A stretch of DNA of 18,943 nt from DATHVI01 sp035461385 (GTDB lineage Bacteria > Actinomycetota > Thermoleophilia > Solirubrobacterales > 70-9): contig DATHVI010000097.1 of NCBI GenBank assembly GCA_035461385.1, forward strand, positions 1 to 18,943. Reading direction: 5' to 3'. Under the pieces are notes generated by a model that saw only the letters and a list, made by a program, of their open reading frames with translations, made no database searches and was not told the origin of the DNA. Below, piece after piece: positions 7,442 to 14,190 of this stretch. The translations under genes and the position numbers were made by a program. The stretch's first letter is position 1. Each line of letters begins with the position of its first letter.

Positions 7442-8839
7442 CTACGCGTCGACCCGGCCCGCCTTCTTTCCCGGATTGAGCAGGCCCTTCGGGTCGAACG
7501 CGCGCTTCACCTCCTCGTGGAGGCGGATCGCGGGCGGGCTCCACTGGCGCGCGAGCTGCCCGCGCTTGAGCCAGCCGAGGCCGTGCTCGCCGGAGACGGT
7601 GCCGCCGAGCCGGACCGCGAGCTCGAACAGATCCTCGGCCGCCGCCGCGGCGCGCTCGAGCTCGGCATCGCTCGCCGGGTCGACGAGGAAGGTCGCGTGG
7701 AGGTTGCCGTCGCCGGCGTGGCCCCAGCTCAGCGCCTCGAGGCCGTGCCGGGCGCCGATCGCCACCGTCTCGGCGATCGCCTCCCGGAGCCGCTCGACCG
7801 GCACCGCGATGTCCTCGCTCAGCTTCCCGCCGCGCCGGGCGGTGACCGCGAGCGAGACCCCGCCCCGCCAGCGCCACAGCGCCTCGACCTCGCCCCTTCC
7901 CGAGAGCGCACGGACCGCGAGCGCGCCGTCGCCGAGCGCGTCGGCGAGCTCGCGCTGAAGCGCCTCGGCGGCCGCACGGTCGCCGTCGGCCTCGCTCGCG
8001 ACCATGAACCCGGCTCCCTCCGGCGCGCCGCCGGGAAGCGACCCGGACGCGGCCGCGAGGGCGCCCGCGTCGAGGTACTCGAGCGCCGCCGGCACCAGCC
8101 CGCTCTCGAGCACGCGGGCGATCGCCGCGCAGCCGGATCCGGCGTCGGGGTAGAGCGCGACCACCGGCAGCGCCGCCTCGGGCGCGGGGATCAGCCGCAG
8201 CCAGGCGGCGGTGATCAGTCCCAGCGTCCCCTCGGAGCCGACGAGCAGCGAGCGCAGGTCGTAGCCGGCGACGTCCTTCCGCACCGGGCCTCCGACCGCG
8301 ATCAGCTCGCCCGGGGCGACGACCGCCTCGAGCCCGGTGACCCAGGCGCCGGTGGGCCCGTACTTGAACGCGTGCGGCCCGCCGGCGTTGGTGGCGATGT
8401 TGCCGCCGATCTGCGACTGCTCGGCAGCGCCCGGGTCGGGTGGGTAGAAGAGGCCGTTCTCGCGCGCGAGCCGGCGCACCGTCGCCGTCGTCACCCCCGC
8501 CTCGGCCTCGATCCGCCAGGCGCCGGGGTCGAGGGCGCGGACCCGGGCAAGGCGCTCGAGGGCGACGACGACTCCGCCCCCGACCGGGACCGCGCCGCCG
8601 GTGTAGCCGGTGCCACCGCCGCGCGGCACGATCGCGACCCCGCGCTCGTAGCACCAGGCGACGACCCGGGCGACGTCTTCGGCCGATCCCGGGGCGACGA
8701 CCGCATCCGGGGTCCCGCGCAGGCCGCTCGCCTCGGCGGCGTCGGATCCGTAGCCGCGGGCGCGCTCGGGCACCGAGTCGGCGCCGATCAGCGCCGCGAG
8801 GTCGCGCCGGAGCGGCCCGCTCTCACCGCTGCCGCTCAG
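7442..8839 (-). CDS. FAD-linked oxidase, GlcD/D-lactate dehydrogenase family
   Basis: A PCMH-type flavoprotein oxidising a D-2-hydroxy acid such as D-lactate or glycolate. The FAD domain shows IVPRGGGTGYTGGAVP, QIGGNIATNAGGPHAFKYG and VGSEGTLGLIT; the C-terminal substrate domain shows SEDIAVPVERL, SWGHAGDGNLHATF and GEHGLGWLKRGQL, then the usual end FDPKGLLNPGKK. The first standard start is GTG at 8773 (443 residues), but the 22 codons before it encode SGPLRRDLAALIGADSV, which fits the conserved N-terminal helix of the family. That frame opens after a TGA at 8842-8840. The only start-like codon covering the helix is CTG at 8839, with GGGAGG 4 bases upstream, overlapping the acetyltransferase stop as CTGA. 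I therefore extend to 8839 (465 residues); GTG 8773 is the fallback. Confidence 0.85.
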   Translation of the reverse strand: MSGSGESGPLRRDLAALIGADSVPERARGYGSDAAEASGLRGTPDAVVAPGSAEDVARVVAWCYERGVAIVPRGGGTGYTGGAVPVGGGVVVALERLARVRALDPGAWRIEAEAGVTTATVRRLARENGLFYPPDPGAAEQSQIGGNIATNAGGPHAFKYGPTGAWVTGLEAVVAPGELIAVGGPVRKDVAGYDLRSLLVGSEGTLGLITAAWLRLIPAPEAALPVVALYPDAGSGCAAIARVLESGLVPAALEYLDAGALAAASGSLPGGAPEGAGFMVASEADGDRAAAEALQRELADALGDGALAVRALSGRGEVEALWRWRGGVSLAVTARRGGKLSEDIAVPVERLREAIAETVAIGARHGLEALSWGHAGDGNLHATFLVDPASDAELERAAAAAEDLFELAVRLGGTVSGEHGLGWLKRGQLARQWSPPAIRLHEEVKRAFDPKGLLNPGKKAGRVDA

Positions 8840-9651
8840 TCAGCCTCCCGCGGGCGGCGCCGCTCGTACATCGTGAACCGGAACGCGGTCTCATACCCGA
8901 GCGCACGATAGACGGGCTCGCCGAGCGCCGAGGCCTGAAGCGACGAGGTCGCGCAGCCGCGATCACGGGCGTCGGCGAGGGCCGCGGCGAGCAGGCGGGT
9001 GGCGAGCCCGCGGCGTCGGAAGCGCTCCGGCGTCGCGACGAAGTAGACGCCGCAGTCCGGCCCGGCTGCACCGTGAGCCGGAGCGTGGTCGATCGTCGCC
9101 AGCACGCACGCGGGCTCCCCCTCGACCCGGGCTTGGTGGATCCGCACCGCGAGATCGCTCGGCGGGTGGCGAAGCGCCGGGGCGAGCCCGCCGCCGGCGA
9201 CCGCTCCGTACGCCTCGTCGTTGAGCCGGCCGAGCAGCTCCCAGCCGCCCCCCGCGTCCCAGTCGAGGTCGCCGACCTCGGCCGCCGGCAGCTCGCCGAG
9301 ATCGAGGACCATCGCCGCCGGGCGGCCGTCGAGTACGTGCCCGGCGCGCTCGAGGGCATCGATCGCGTCGCGATCGTCCTCGGGGGCCCAGACCGTCCAC
9401 GCGCGGACGCCGAGCAGGTCGTAGGTCGCGGCGAGGACCTCGAGGCTCGCCGCGAGCGAGGCGGGATCGCGGTAGGTGACCGAGTTCGCGATCGAGCGTC
9501 CGGGCACCGCGGGAACGATCGCGGCACGGACGTCGTCGTCGAGCTCGAGCACCCGCGACTCCGGCGCCGCGCCGCCGAGCATCGTCACGAAGTCGCGGAA
9601 CGCGCGCCGCTGGATCTCAACGGCAGCGTCGCGATCGATCCCGGCCGCCAT
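8836..9651 (-). CDS. GNAT-family N-acetyltransferase
   Basis: A 271-residue protein with a C-terminal GNAT domain (about residues 120-265). Acetyl-CoA binding motif A reads VYFVATPERFRRRGLATRLL, followed by the beta-bulge/helix segment SSLQASALGEPVYRALGYET, in which the Tyr near the end is the usual general-acid position. The N-terminal ~120 residues look like a degenerate second GNAT half, as in tandem GNAT proteins. ATG at 9651 is chosen. GTG at 9672, directly after the methyltransferase TAG, would add 7 residues; neither has a strong ribosome site. The stop overlaps the proposed CTG start of the FAD oxidase. The acceptor substrate is unknown. Confidence 0.82.
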   Translation of the reverse strand: MAAGIDRDAAVEIQRRAFRDFVTMLGGAAPESRVLELDDDVRAAIVPAVPGRSIANSVTYRDPASLAASLEVLAATYDLLGVRAWTVWAPEDDRDAIDALERAGHVLDGRPAAMVLDLGELPAAEVGDLDWDAGGGWELLGRLNDEAYGAVAGGGLAPALRHPPSDLAVRIHQARVEGEPACVLATIDHAPAHGAAGPDCGVYFVATPERFRRRGLATRLLAAALADARDRGCATSSLQASALGEPVYRALGYETAFRFTMYERRRPREAD

Positions 9652-9672
9652 CGGTCCCGGCGAGCGCGTCAC

Positions 9673-10332
9673 CTACCGCTTGCGGGCGAGGATCAGGCCG
9701 TCGGCGACCGCGACCAACGCCGTGTCGACCCGATCGTCGTCGCGGACGCGGTCGTTGGTCGTCCGGATCGCCTCGGTCGACTCGATCCGGTTGGGGTCCT
9801 CGCGTCCGGGAACCACGCGGCCGCCGTGGAAGACGTTGTCGATCACGATCAGCCCGCCGGAGCGCACGCGGGGGACGACGAGGTCGTAGTAGGTCGGGTA
9901 GGTCTGCTTGTCGGCGTCGATGAATGCGAAGTCGAACGCCTCGGCCTCCGGGATCGCGCTCACCGTCTCCGCCGCCGGGCCGATCCGGATCTCGATCCGG
10001 TCGGCGACTCCGGCGGCCTCGAAGTTGCGCGAGGCGATCTCGGCGAACTCCTCGGAGAGCTCGCAGGCGATCAGCCGCCCCCCCGGGTTGAGCGCGCGGG
10101 CGATGCAGATCGCCGAGTAGCCGGTGAAGGTGCCGAGCTCGAGCGCGTCGCGGGCGCCGGCGATACGGCAGAGGACGCCGATCAGCGCCCCCTGCTCGGG
10201 CGAGACCTGCATCTCCGCGAGGTCCCCCATCGCCTGCGCCTCGTCGTGGACCCGCCGCAGGACGTCGTCCTGGCGCGCGTGGGCGACCATGTAGTCGTAG
10301 AGCTCGTCGTCGAGGGTGGTGAACTTGGCCAT
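9673..10332 (-). CDS. SAM-dependent O-methyltransferase, COMT/class I-like (Methyltransf_3)
   Basis: A 219-residue cation-dependent O-methyltransferase. The SAM loop is ELGTFTGYSA (65-74), with acidic E91 (LIACELS) to hold the ribose. The metal site is D139 (FIDADK, 138-142 region) plus D165/N166 (VIDNV). Length and motifs match bacterial catechol- or flavonoid-type O-methyltransferases. ATG at 10332 is the start; the open frame continuing upstream is a shadow of the rhomboid-like gene. It lies 32 bases after the rhomboid-like stop and almost touches the GNAT gene, so it belongs to the same - strand unit. A catechol, hydroxylated polyketide or similar acceptor is likely, but the sequence does not decide. 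Confidence 0.9.
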   Translation of the reverse strand: MAKFTTLDDELYDYMVAHARQDDVLRRVHDEAQAMGDLAEMQVSPEQGALIGVLCRIAGARDALELGTFTGYSAICIARALNPGGRLIACELSEEFAEIASRNFEAAGVADRIEIRIGPAAETVSAIPEAEAFDFAFIDADKQTYPTYYDLVVPRVRSGGLIVIDNVFHGGRVVPGREDPNRIESTEAIRTTNDRVRDDDRVDTALVAVADGLILARKR

Positions 10333-10364
10333 CTGCGGGCTGGTCGGGCGACCGGTTGGAGCGC

Positions 10365-11156
10365 TCAACGTACCCGACTCGCGACGAGACCGCCCGCCGC
10401 TCCGACCACGCCGCCGGCGATCCCGACCCAGGCGCTCGCCGCGTCGTCGAAGATCGGGATCGCGAGCAGGACGACCGCGGCGACGGCGACCGCGATCCGC
10501 TCGTAGCCCTCGTCGGGGTCGGCCCGCGCCTCGCTCTCGCGGATCACGGTCCAGGCGCAGAGCGCGCCGAGCGCGACGCCGTTGCCGCCCCAAGTGACGA
10601 GGGCGCCGTCACCGATCGCCGCCTCGATCAGCTCGGCCCCGCCGATCCCGCCGACGGCGGTGGCGAGGACGAGCGCCAGGGCCGCGCCGGCCCCGAGGCG
10701 GCGCTCGATCCCGGTGAGGAAGATCGCCAGCGCGAGGCCGTAGGCGAACAGGAAGCCGACGTCGTCGAAGACGAAAGAGGCGGTGAGGAGCCGCCACGGC
10801 TCGCCGTCGAGCGAGCCGTCGAGGGCGCCGAAGTCGAACACAGTCAGCGCGGTCGCGCGCTCGACGACCAGCAGCGCCGCCGGGATCACGATCGCGGCGA
10901 TCGTCACCAGCGGGTACTCGGCTGCGAACGCGAGCCGCTCGCGGCGCTCGGCCGCGCGGGCGCGGCGCTCGGCGGCCCGCCGGCGGCGGCGCTCGCGCCG
11001 GCCCTCGCGCACCCGGACCTCGTCACCGACGCGCTCGAGCCTCGGTGCCCGCTTGCGGAGCCGGGTGCCGCAGTACGGACACTCGGTCACGTACGGGCTG
11101 ACCTCCGAGCCGCAGCTCTTGCAGACGACCGAGAGGTCTGGGCCGGCCTCGCTCAT
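10365..11156 (-). CDS. Zinc-ribbon + rhomboid-like membrane protein, catalytic residues missing
   Basis: A 263-residue membrane protein. A zinc ribbon (C12-x2-C15 and C26-x2-C29) starts the chain, then an Arg/Glu-rich, probably coiled linker (45-75), then about six membrane helices. The membrane part looks like a rhomboid: GEPWRLLTASFVF (118-130) resembles the WR loop of the family, and TWGGNGVALGALCAW (188-202) aligns with the GxSG active-site helix. However, the catalytic Ser is Asn192, and the final helix has W243 (ASAWVGIAGG) where the catalytic His belongs. It is therefore probably an inactive rhomboid relative that binds rather than cuts membrane proteins. The ATG at 11156 follows a T-rich stretch closely, so the transcript could be leaderless. 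It is first in the - strand run leading to the methyltransferase. Confidence 0.75.
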   Translation of the reverse strand: MSEAGPDLSVVCKSCGSEVSPYVTECPYCGTRLRKRAPRLERVGDEVRVREGRRERRRRRAAERRARAAERRERLAFAAEYPLVTIAAIVIPAALLVVERATALTVFDFGALDGSLDGEPWRLLTASFVFDDVGFLFAYGLALAIFLTGIERRLGAGAALALVLATAVGGIGGAELIEAAIGDGALVTWGGNGVALGALCAWTVIRESEARADPDEGYERIAVAVAAVVLLAIPIFDDAASAWVGIAGGVVGAAGGLVASRVR

Positions 11157-11161
11157 ACGTC

Positions 11162-11200
11162 AAAAATACGCCAGCGGCGCCCGGGGATCGAGCCCGGGGC
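11162..11200 (-). terminator. Probable intrinsic terminator after the YbdK-type ligase gene
   Basis: Read on the - strand just after the ligase stop, a GC-rich block with self-complementary CCCGGG repeats ends in the hairpin CGCC-GCT-GGCG (11079-style 4-bp stem with a possible flanking G-T pair; stem at 11169-11179) followed by TATTTTTG. The T-run supports termination. The same TATTTT sits six bases before the next ATG and could double as a -10 element. Confidence 0.5.
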
Positions 11201-11203
11201 TCC

Positions 11204-12316
11204 TCAGGCCCGGCTGCGATCGACGATCTCGCCGACGAGACCCTGAAGGTCCCCGTTGCGTTCGAACATCCGCAGCTGGCGATGCGCCCCTGTTCGCCCC
11301 CCGAGGAAATCGCCCACGCCCTCGAGCTCGGCGCGGCAGCCGAGCTCGGTCGCGTGGTCTGCGAGCTGGTCGATCAGCCGCCGGGCCATCTGGTCCGCGG
11401 GGACCCGCTCGCCGCGGTAGAAGTCGACGAGCTCGCCGTCGGTGCCGCGCACGGCCGCCCTCATCTTGTTGTCGTCGACGAGCTCGGACGGGTACTCGAC
11501 CAGTGCCTCGCCATCGTCGAAGGCGGTGCAAAGGCGGTGGGCGAGCGAGACGGTGAGGGCGGCGAGCGAGACCGTGTGCTCGACCCGGGTCGACTGGTCG
11601 AAGATCCTCGTCTCGACGGTGCCGAGATTCGGGTGCGGGCGGACGTCCCACCACAAGAACGTGTAGTCGTCGATCGCCTCGGCGCGCACCATCAGCTCGA
11701 CCCGGTTCGAGTAGACCTCCCAGGTGCCGTAGTGGGGCGGCACGCCGCTGCGCGGGAACGCCCGGAACACCGGCGTCCGCGACGAGAGCATCCCGGTCCG
11801 CTGGCCGCGCCAGAACGGCGAGTTCGCCGACAGCGCGAGCAGCAGCGGAAGGTAGCGGCGGATCCCGTCGGCGACGTAGATCGCCCGGTCGGCGCCCTCG
11901 ATCGCGACGTGGACGTGGGTGCCGAAGATCAGCTCCCGGCGGACGATGTATCCGAGCTCGTCGACGAGCTCCCAGTAGCGCGGGCGATCGACGATCTCCT
12001 GGTCCTCCCAGAGCGCGAACGGGTGAGTCCCCGCGGCGGCAAGCAGCAGCCCCCGCTCCTCGGCGAGCTCGGAAACCGCCCGGCGCAGCGCCGCCAGCTC
12101 TCGCCCGGCGCCCGGGACGTCGTTGCAGGGCTTCGTCGCGACCTCGAGCACCGACTGGAACAGCTCCGGCTTCACCTGACCCTCGCGCTCGGGGGGCACC
12201 GCGTCGAGCAGCGACTCGACCTCCTGGGCGAGGTCGAGCGACCGCCGATCGAGGATCATCAGCTCCTCCTCGATCCCGACCCGGAACGGCGGTCCGGCGA
12301 AGTTGTGCTCGAGCAC
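11204..12316 (-). CDS. ybdK: Carboxylate-amine ligase / glutamate-cysteine ligase type 2 (YbdK family)
   Basis: A 370-residue ATP-dependent ligase of the GCS2 family, the usual YbdK length. The N-terminal active-site strand is FRVGIEEELMILD (about 11-23); GTHVHVAIEG and the Arg-rich HYGTWEVYSNRVELM region follow, then TVETRIFDQSTRVEH. YbdK shows weak gamma-glutamylcysteine synthetase activity; related actinobacterial enzymes act in ergothioneine or other small-thiol routes. A longer frame reaches 12421 but crosses the promoter, so GTG at 12316 (VLEHNFAGPPF) is preferred. There is no real Shine-Dalgarno sequence; a CAGTATAGG element sits so close that the mRNA may start at the GTG. It is divergent from the aldolase. 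Confidence 0.88.
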   Translation of the reverse strand: MLEHNFAGPPFRVGIEEELMILDRRSLDLAQEVESLLDAVPPEREGQVKPELFQSVLEVATKPCNDVPGAGRELAALRRAVSELAEERGLLLAAAGTHPFALWEDQEIVDRPRYWELVDELGYIVRRELIFGTHVHVAIEGADRAIYVADGIRRYLPLLLALSANSPFWRGQRTGMLSSRTPVFRAFPRSGVPPHYGTWEVYSNRVELMVRAEAIDDYTFLWWDVRPHPNLGTVETRIFDQSTRVEHTVSLAALTVSLAHRLCTAFDDGEALVEYPSELVDDNKMRAAVRGTDGELVDFYRGERVPADQMARRLIDQLADHATELGCRAELEGVGDFLGGRTGAHRQLRMFERNGDLQGLVGEIVDRSRA

Positions 12317-12420
12317 GAGACCTATACTGGCAGCGTCAGAGGAAGTAAGGGCGCATCTCGCCGGGTCCAGCCTCGCACGTCCTGGAGCTACCGAGATACG
12401 CCCTGAGAAAAGGAACGCCA
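12317..12420. promoter_or_regulatory. Divergent ybdK/aldolase promoter region with nested inverted repeat
   Basis: For the - strand gene, TATAGG/CAGTAT at about 12321-12330 is a -10 candidate, with TTACTT 16 bases upstream. On the aldolase side, GGGCGCATCTCG (12349-12360) and CGAGATACGCCC (12392-12403) are complementary at 11 of 12 positions, and TCCAG (12366-12370) with CTGGA (12382-12386) forms an inner stem. The structure ends 7 bases before the AAGGA ribosome site (12410-12414) of the aldolase ATG at 12421, so it could control translation or bind a regulator. Confidence 0.55.
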
Positions 12421-13341
12421 ATGGAACTCACAACCGCTGCCGAGCAGAAGTCCCTCCTCGCCACCCTCTCCCCCGGCAAGCGCACCCGTCTGCGCAGGCT
12501 CCTGTTCGAGTTCGGCCCGGGCAACGGCACCCTGATGCTGCTGCCGATCGATCAGGGGATCGAGCACGGACCGCGCGACTTCTTCCCCAACCCGGCGTCG
12601 AAGGACCCGGAGTACCAGTTCCGGCTCGCCGCCGAGGCGGGCTACTCGGCGATCGCCTGCCAGATCGGGCTCGCCGAGAAGTACTACCCCGACTACGCCG
12701 GCCAGGTGCCGTTGATCCTCAAGGTCAACGGCAAGACCGACGTCCCCCCCGACGATCGCGCGCTCTCGACGACGAACTCGTCGGTCGAGGACGCCGTCCG
12801 CCTCGGCGCCGACGCGGTCGGCTACACGATGTACCTCGGGACCCCGCGCCAGGACGAGGACCTGCACCAGCTCAAGGGCGTGCGCGAGGACTGCGACCGC
12901 TACGGGATGCCGCTGGTGATCTGGGCCTACCCGCGCGGCGAGTACATCGAGCAGAAGGGCGGCCGCGACAGCTTCTACGCGGTCGACTACGGCGCCCGGA
13001 TGGCGATGGAGATGGGCGCCGACGTCGTCAAGCTCAACATGCCGAAGCTCAACCCCGATCGCGAGAAGGAATCCCCCGCCCCCTACAACGAGGGCGGCTT
13101 CAGCCAGGAGGAGGCGATCCGCCACTGCGTCGCCTCGGCCGGCCGCTCGCTGGTCGTCCTCTCGGGCGGCTCGAAGGCCGACGACGAGAAGGTCCTCCAG
13201 CAGACCCGGTTCGTGATGGAGGCCGGCGGCTCCGGCGTGATCTACGGCCGCAACGTCTGGCAGCGCGAGTGGAGCCAGGCGCTCGAGATCGTCGAGCAGA
13301 TCAAGGAGATCATGCTCTCGTCCGTCACCCGGATCCCCTAG
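12421..13341 (+). CDS. Class I fructose-bisphosphate aldolase, DhnA/archaeal type
   Basis: A 306-residue TIM-barrel aldolase of the DeoC/DhnA/LsrF superfamily, catalysing reversible cleavage of fructose 1,6-bisphosphate to two triose phosphates in glycolysis and gluconeogenesis. Family marks are LLPIDQGIEHGPRDFF (41-55), the loop WAYPRGEYI (168-176), the Schiff-base lysine K204 in GADVVKLNMPKLNP, and the phosphate-binding LSGGSKAD and GGSGVIYGRNVWQR segments. The start ATG has AAGGA 6 bases upstream. It is monocistronic and divergent from the YbdK-type ligase. LsrF-like thiolases share the fold, but the absence of any lsr genes and the length favour aldolase. Confidence 0.92.
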   Translation: MELTTAAEQKSLLATLSPGKRTRLRRLLFEFGPGNGTLMLLPIDQGIEHGPRDFFPNPASKDPEYQFRLAAEAGYSAIACQIGLAEKYYPDYAGQVPLILKVNGKTDVPPDDRALSTTNSSVEDAVRLGADAVGYTMYLGTPRQDEDLHQLKGVREDCDRYGMPLVIWAYPRGEYIEQKGGRDSFYAVDYGARMAMEMGADVVKLNMPKLNPDREKESPAPYNEGGFSQEEAIRHCVASAGRSLVVLSGGSKADDEKVLQQTRFVMEAGGSGVIYGRNVWQREWSQALEIVEQIKEIMLSSVTRIP

Positions 13342-13590
13342 CGCCGGCCGCCCGGGCTAGCGACGAAGTCGCGAAAACATCGAGTCCGCTGAGTGCCGGA
13401 CGCCTGAGCCAAGCCCGCCGCCCCCGGACGCGGGAGGGGTGTGTTGGCCGGCGGCGTTGCGCCGCCGGAGCGGCATGTGAGGCGCCGCAGGCGCCGCAGG
13501 TGACTCAAAATGTGCGCGGCGTAGCCGCGCACCAGGTATTCCATGCGGGAGCGGAGGAGGCGGCGGAGGTGTTCCCCGCTAGCCCGAGCC
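13342..13590. repeat. 249-bp intergenic region with several short perfect hairpins
   Basis: Consecutive small inverted repeats with 3-base loops lie here: GCGAC-GAA-GTCGC (13360-13372), CCGGCGGCG-TTG-CGCCGCCGG (13448-13468), GGCGCC-GCA-GGCGCC (13481-13495, also a tandem 9-mer GGCGCCGCA x2), and GTGCGCGGC-GTA-GCCGCGCAC (13512-13532). Motif copies GGGCTAGCG (13354-13362) and its reverse complement (13577-13585) flank the cluster. The first hairpin may help end aldolase transcription, but no T-run follows. The rest resembles an array of REP-like elements. No gene is evident. Confidence 0.7.
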
Positions 13591-13618
13591 ATGAGGCTCG
13601 GTAGATCCGGACCGAGCC
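13584..13618 (+). promoter_or_regulatory. Mutually exclusive hairpins over the nuclease start codon
   Basis: GGCTCGG (13595-13601) can pair with CCGAGCC at 13584-13590, placing ATGA in a four-base loop, or with a second CCGAGCC at 13612-13618 inside the coding region. The two hairpins exclude each other, an arrangement that could tune initiation. Confidence 0.45.
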
Positions 13619-14112
13619 TCGGGGCGCTGGCGCTGCTCGTGGTCCTCGTCGCCGTGCTGGTCAGCGGCGGCGAGGATCCCGAGCGGACGGTGGGGGTCGA
13701 CCCGGAGGGCGACGAGGTCACGGCGACGGTGACCCGGGTCGTCGACGGGGACACGGTGGCGGTCGAGATCGACGGGAGCGAGGACAGCGTCCGCTACATC
13801 GGCGTCGACACGCCGGAGTCGGTCGCCCCGGGCGAGCCGGTCGAGTGCTTCGGCCCCGAGGCGTCGCGCTTCAACGCCCGCCTCGTCGAGGGCGAGGAGA
13901 TCCGGCTGGTGTTCGACGCCGAGCGCCGCGACCGCTACGGGCGGCTGCTCGCCTACGTCTACGCCGGCGACGTGTTCGTCAACGCCGAGCTGATCCGCCG
14001 CGGCTTCGCGACGACGCTGACGATCCCACCGAACGACAGCTTCGCCGACCGCTTCGAGCGGCTCGCCGATCGCGCCTCGGAGGCCGGGCGAGGCCTCTGG
14101 GGCGCGTGCTGA
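13591..14112 (+). CDS. Staphylococcal-nuclease-like (thermonuclease) exported/anchored protein
   Basis: A 173-residue SNase-fold nuclease. Residues ~9-27 (SLGALALLVVLVAVLVSGG) form a hydrophobic helix, either signal peptide or N-terminal anchor, so the enzyme probably works outside the membrane, degrading DNA or RNA for nutrients or defence. The catalytic set is intact by motif: VDGDTV (calcium Asp), RYIGVDTPE (Arg, Asp, Glu) and DRYGRLLAYVY (second Arg). ATG at 13591 fits the signal peptide; an in-frame ATG at 13543 would add an unlikely Arg-rich leader. There is no strong ribosome site, and the ATG lies in the loop of a 7-bp hairpin. Confidence 0.85.
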   Translation: MRLGRSGPSLGALALLVVLVAVLVSGGEDPERTVGVDPEGDEVTATVTRVVDGDTVAVEIDGSEDSVRYIGVDTPESVAPGEPVECFGPEASRFNARLVEGEEIRLVFDAERRDRYGRLLAYVYAGDVFVNAELIRRGFATTLTIPPNDSFADRFERLADRASEAGRGLWGAC

Positions 14113-14174
14113 GCGCGAACCGGGCCGCAGCGTTTCCAGCCTCGCGGCGCGGGTATCCGGGCTAGCGCAAGCGA

Positions 14175-14190
14175 GGAGGTGTTGAGGATG
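14175..14190 (+). promoter_or_regulatory. Ribosome binding site setting the start of the 4-TM protein
   Basis: GGAGG at 14175-14179 precedes ATG at 14188 by 8 bases. This selects ATG over the in-frame GTG (14179) and TTG (14182), which overlap or touch the site itself. Confidence 0.7.

Noticed and set aside
6836..8911. 691-residue + strand frame opposite the MBL and FAD oxidase genes
   Set aside because: It is an antisense shadow; both genes on the - strand have clear catalytic motifs.
11163..11200. tRNA T-arm-like sequence on the - strand (CCGGG-CTCGATC-CCCGG)
   Set aside because: No matching acceptor, D-arm or anticodon arm exists upstream; the sequence is better read as a terminator.
10356..11246. 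296-residue + strand frame opposite the rhomboid-like gene
   Set aside because: Antisense shadow: the - strand frame has a zinc ribbon and membrane helices.
13342..13590. CRISPR array
   Set aside because: The hairpins differ in sequence and spacing, and there is no constant repeat with unique spacers.
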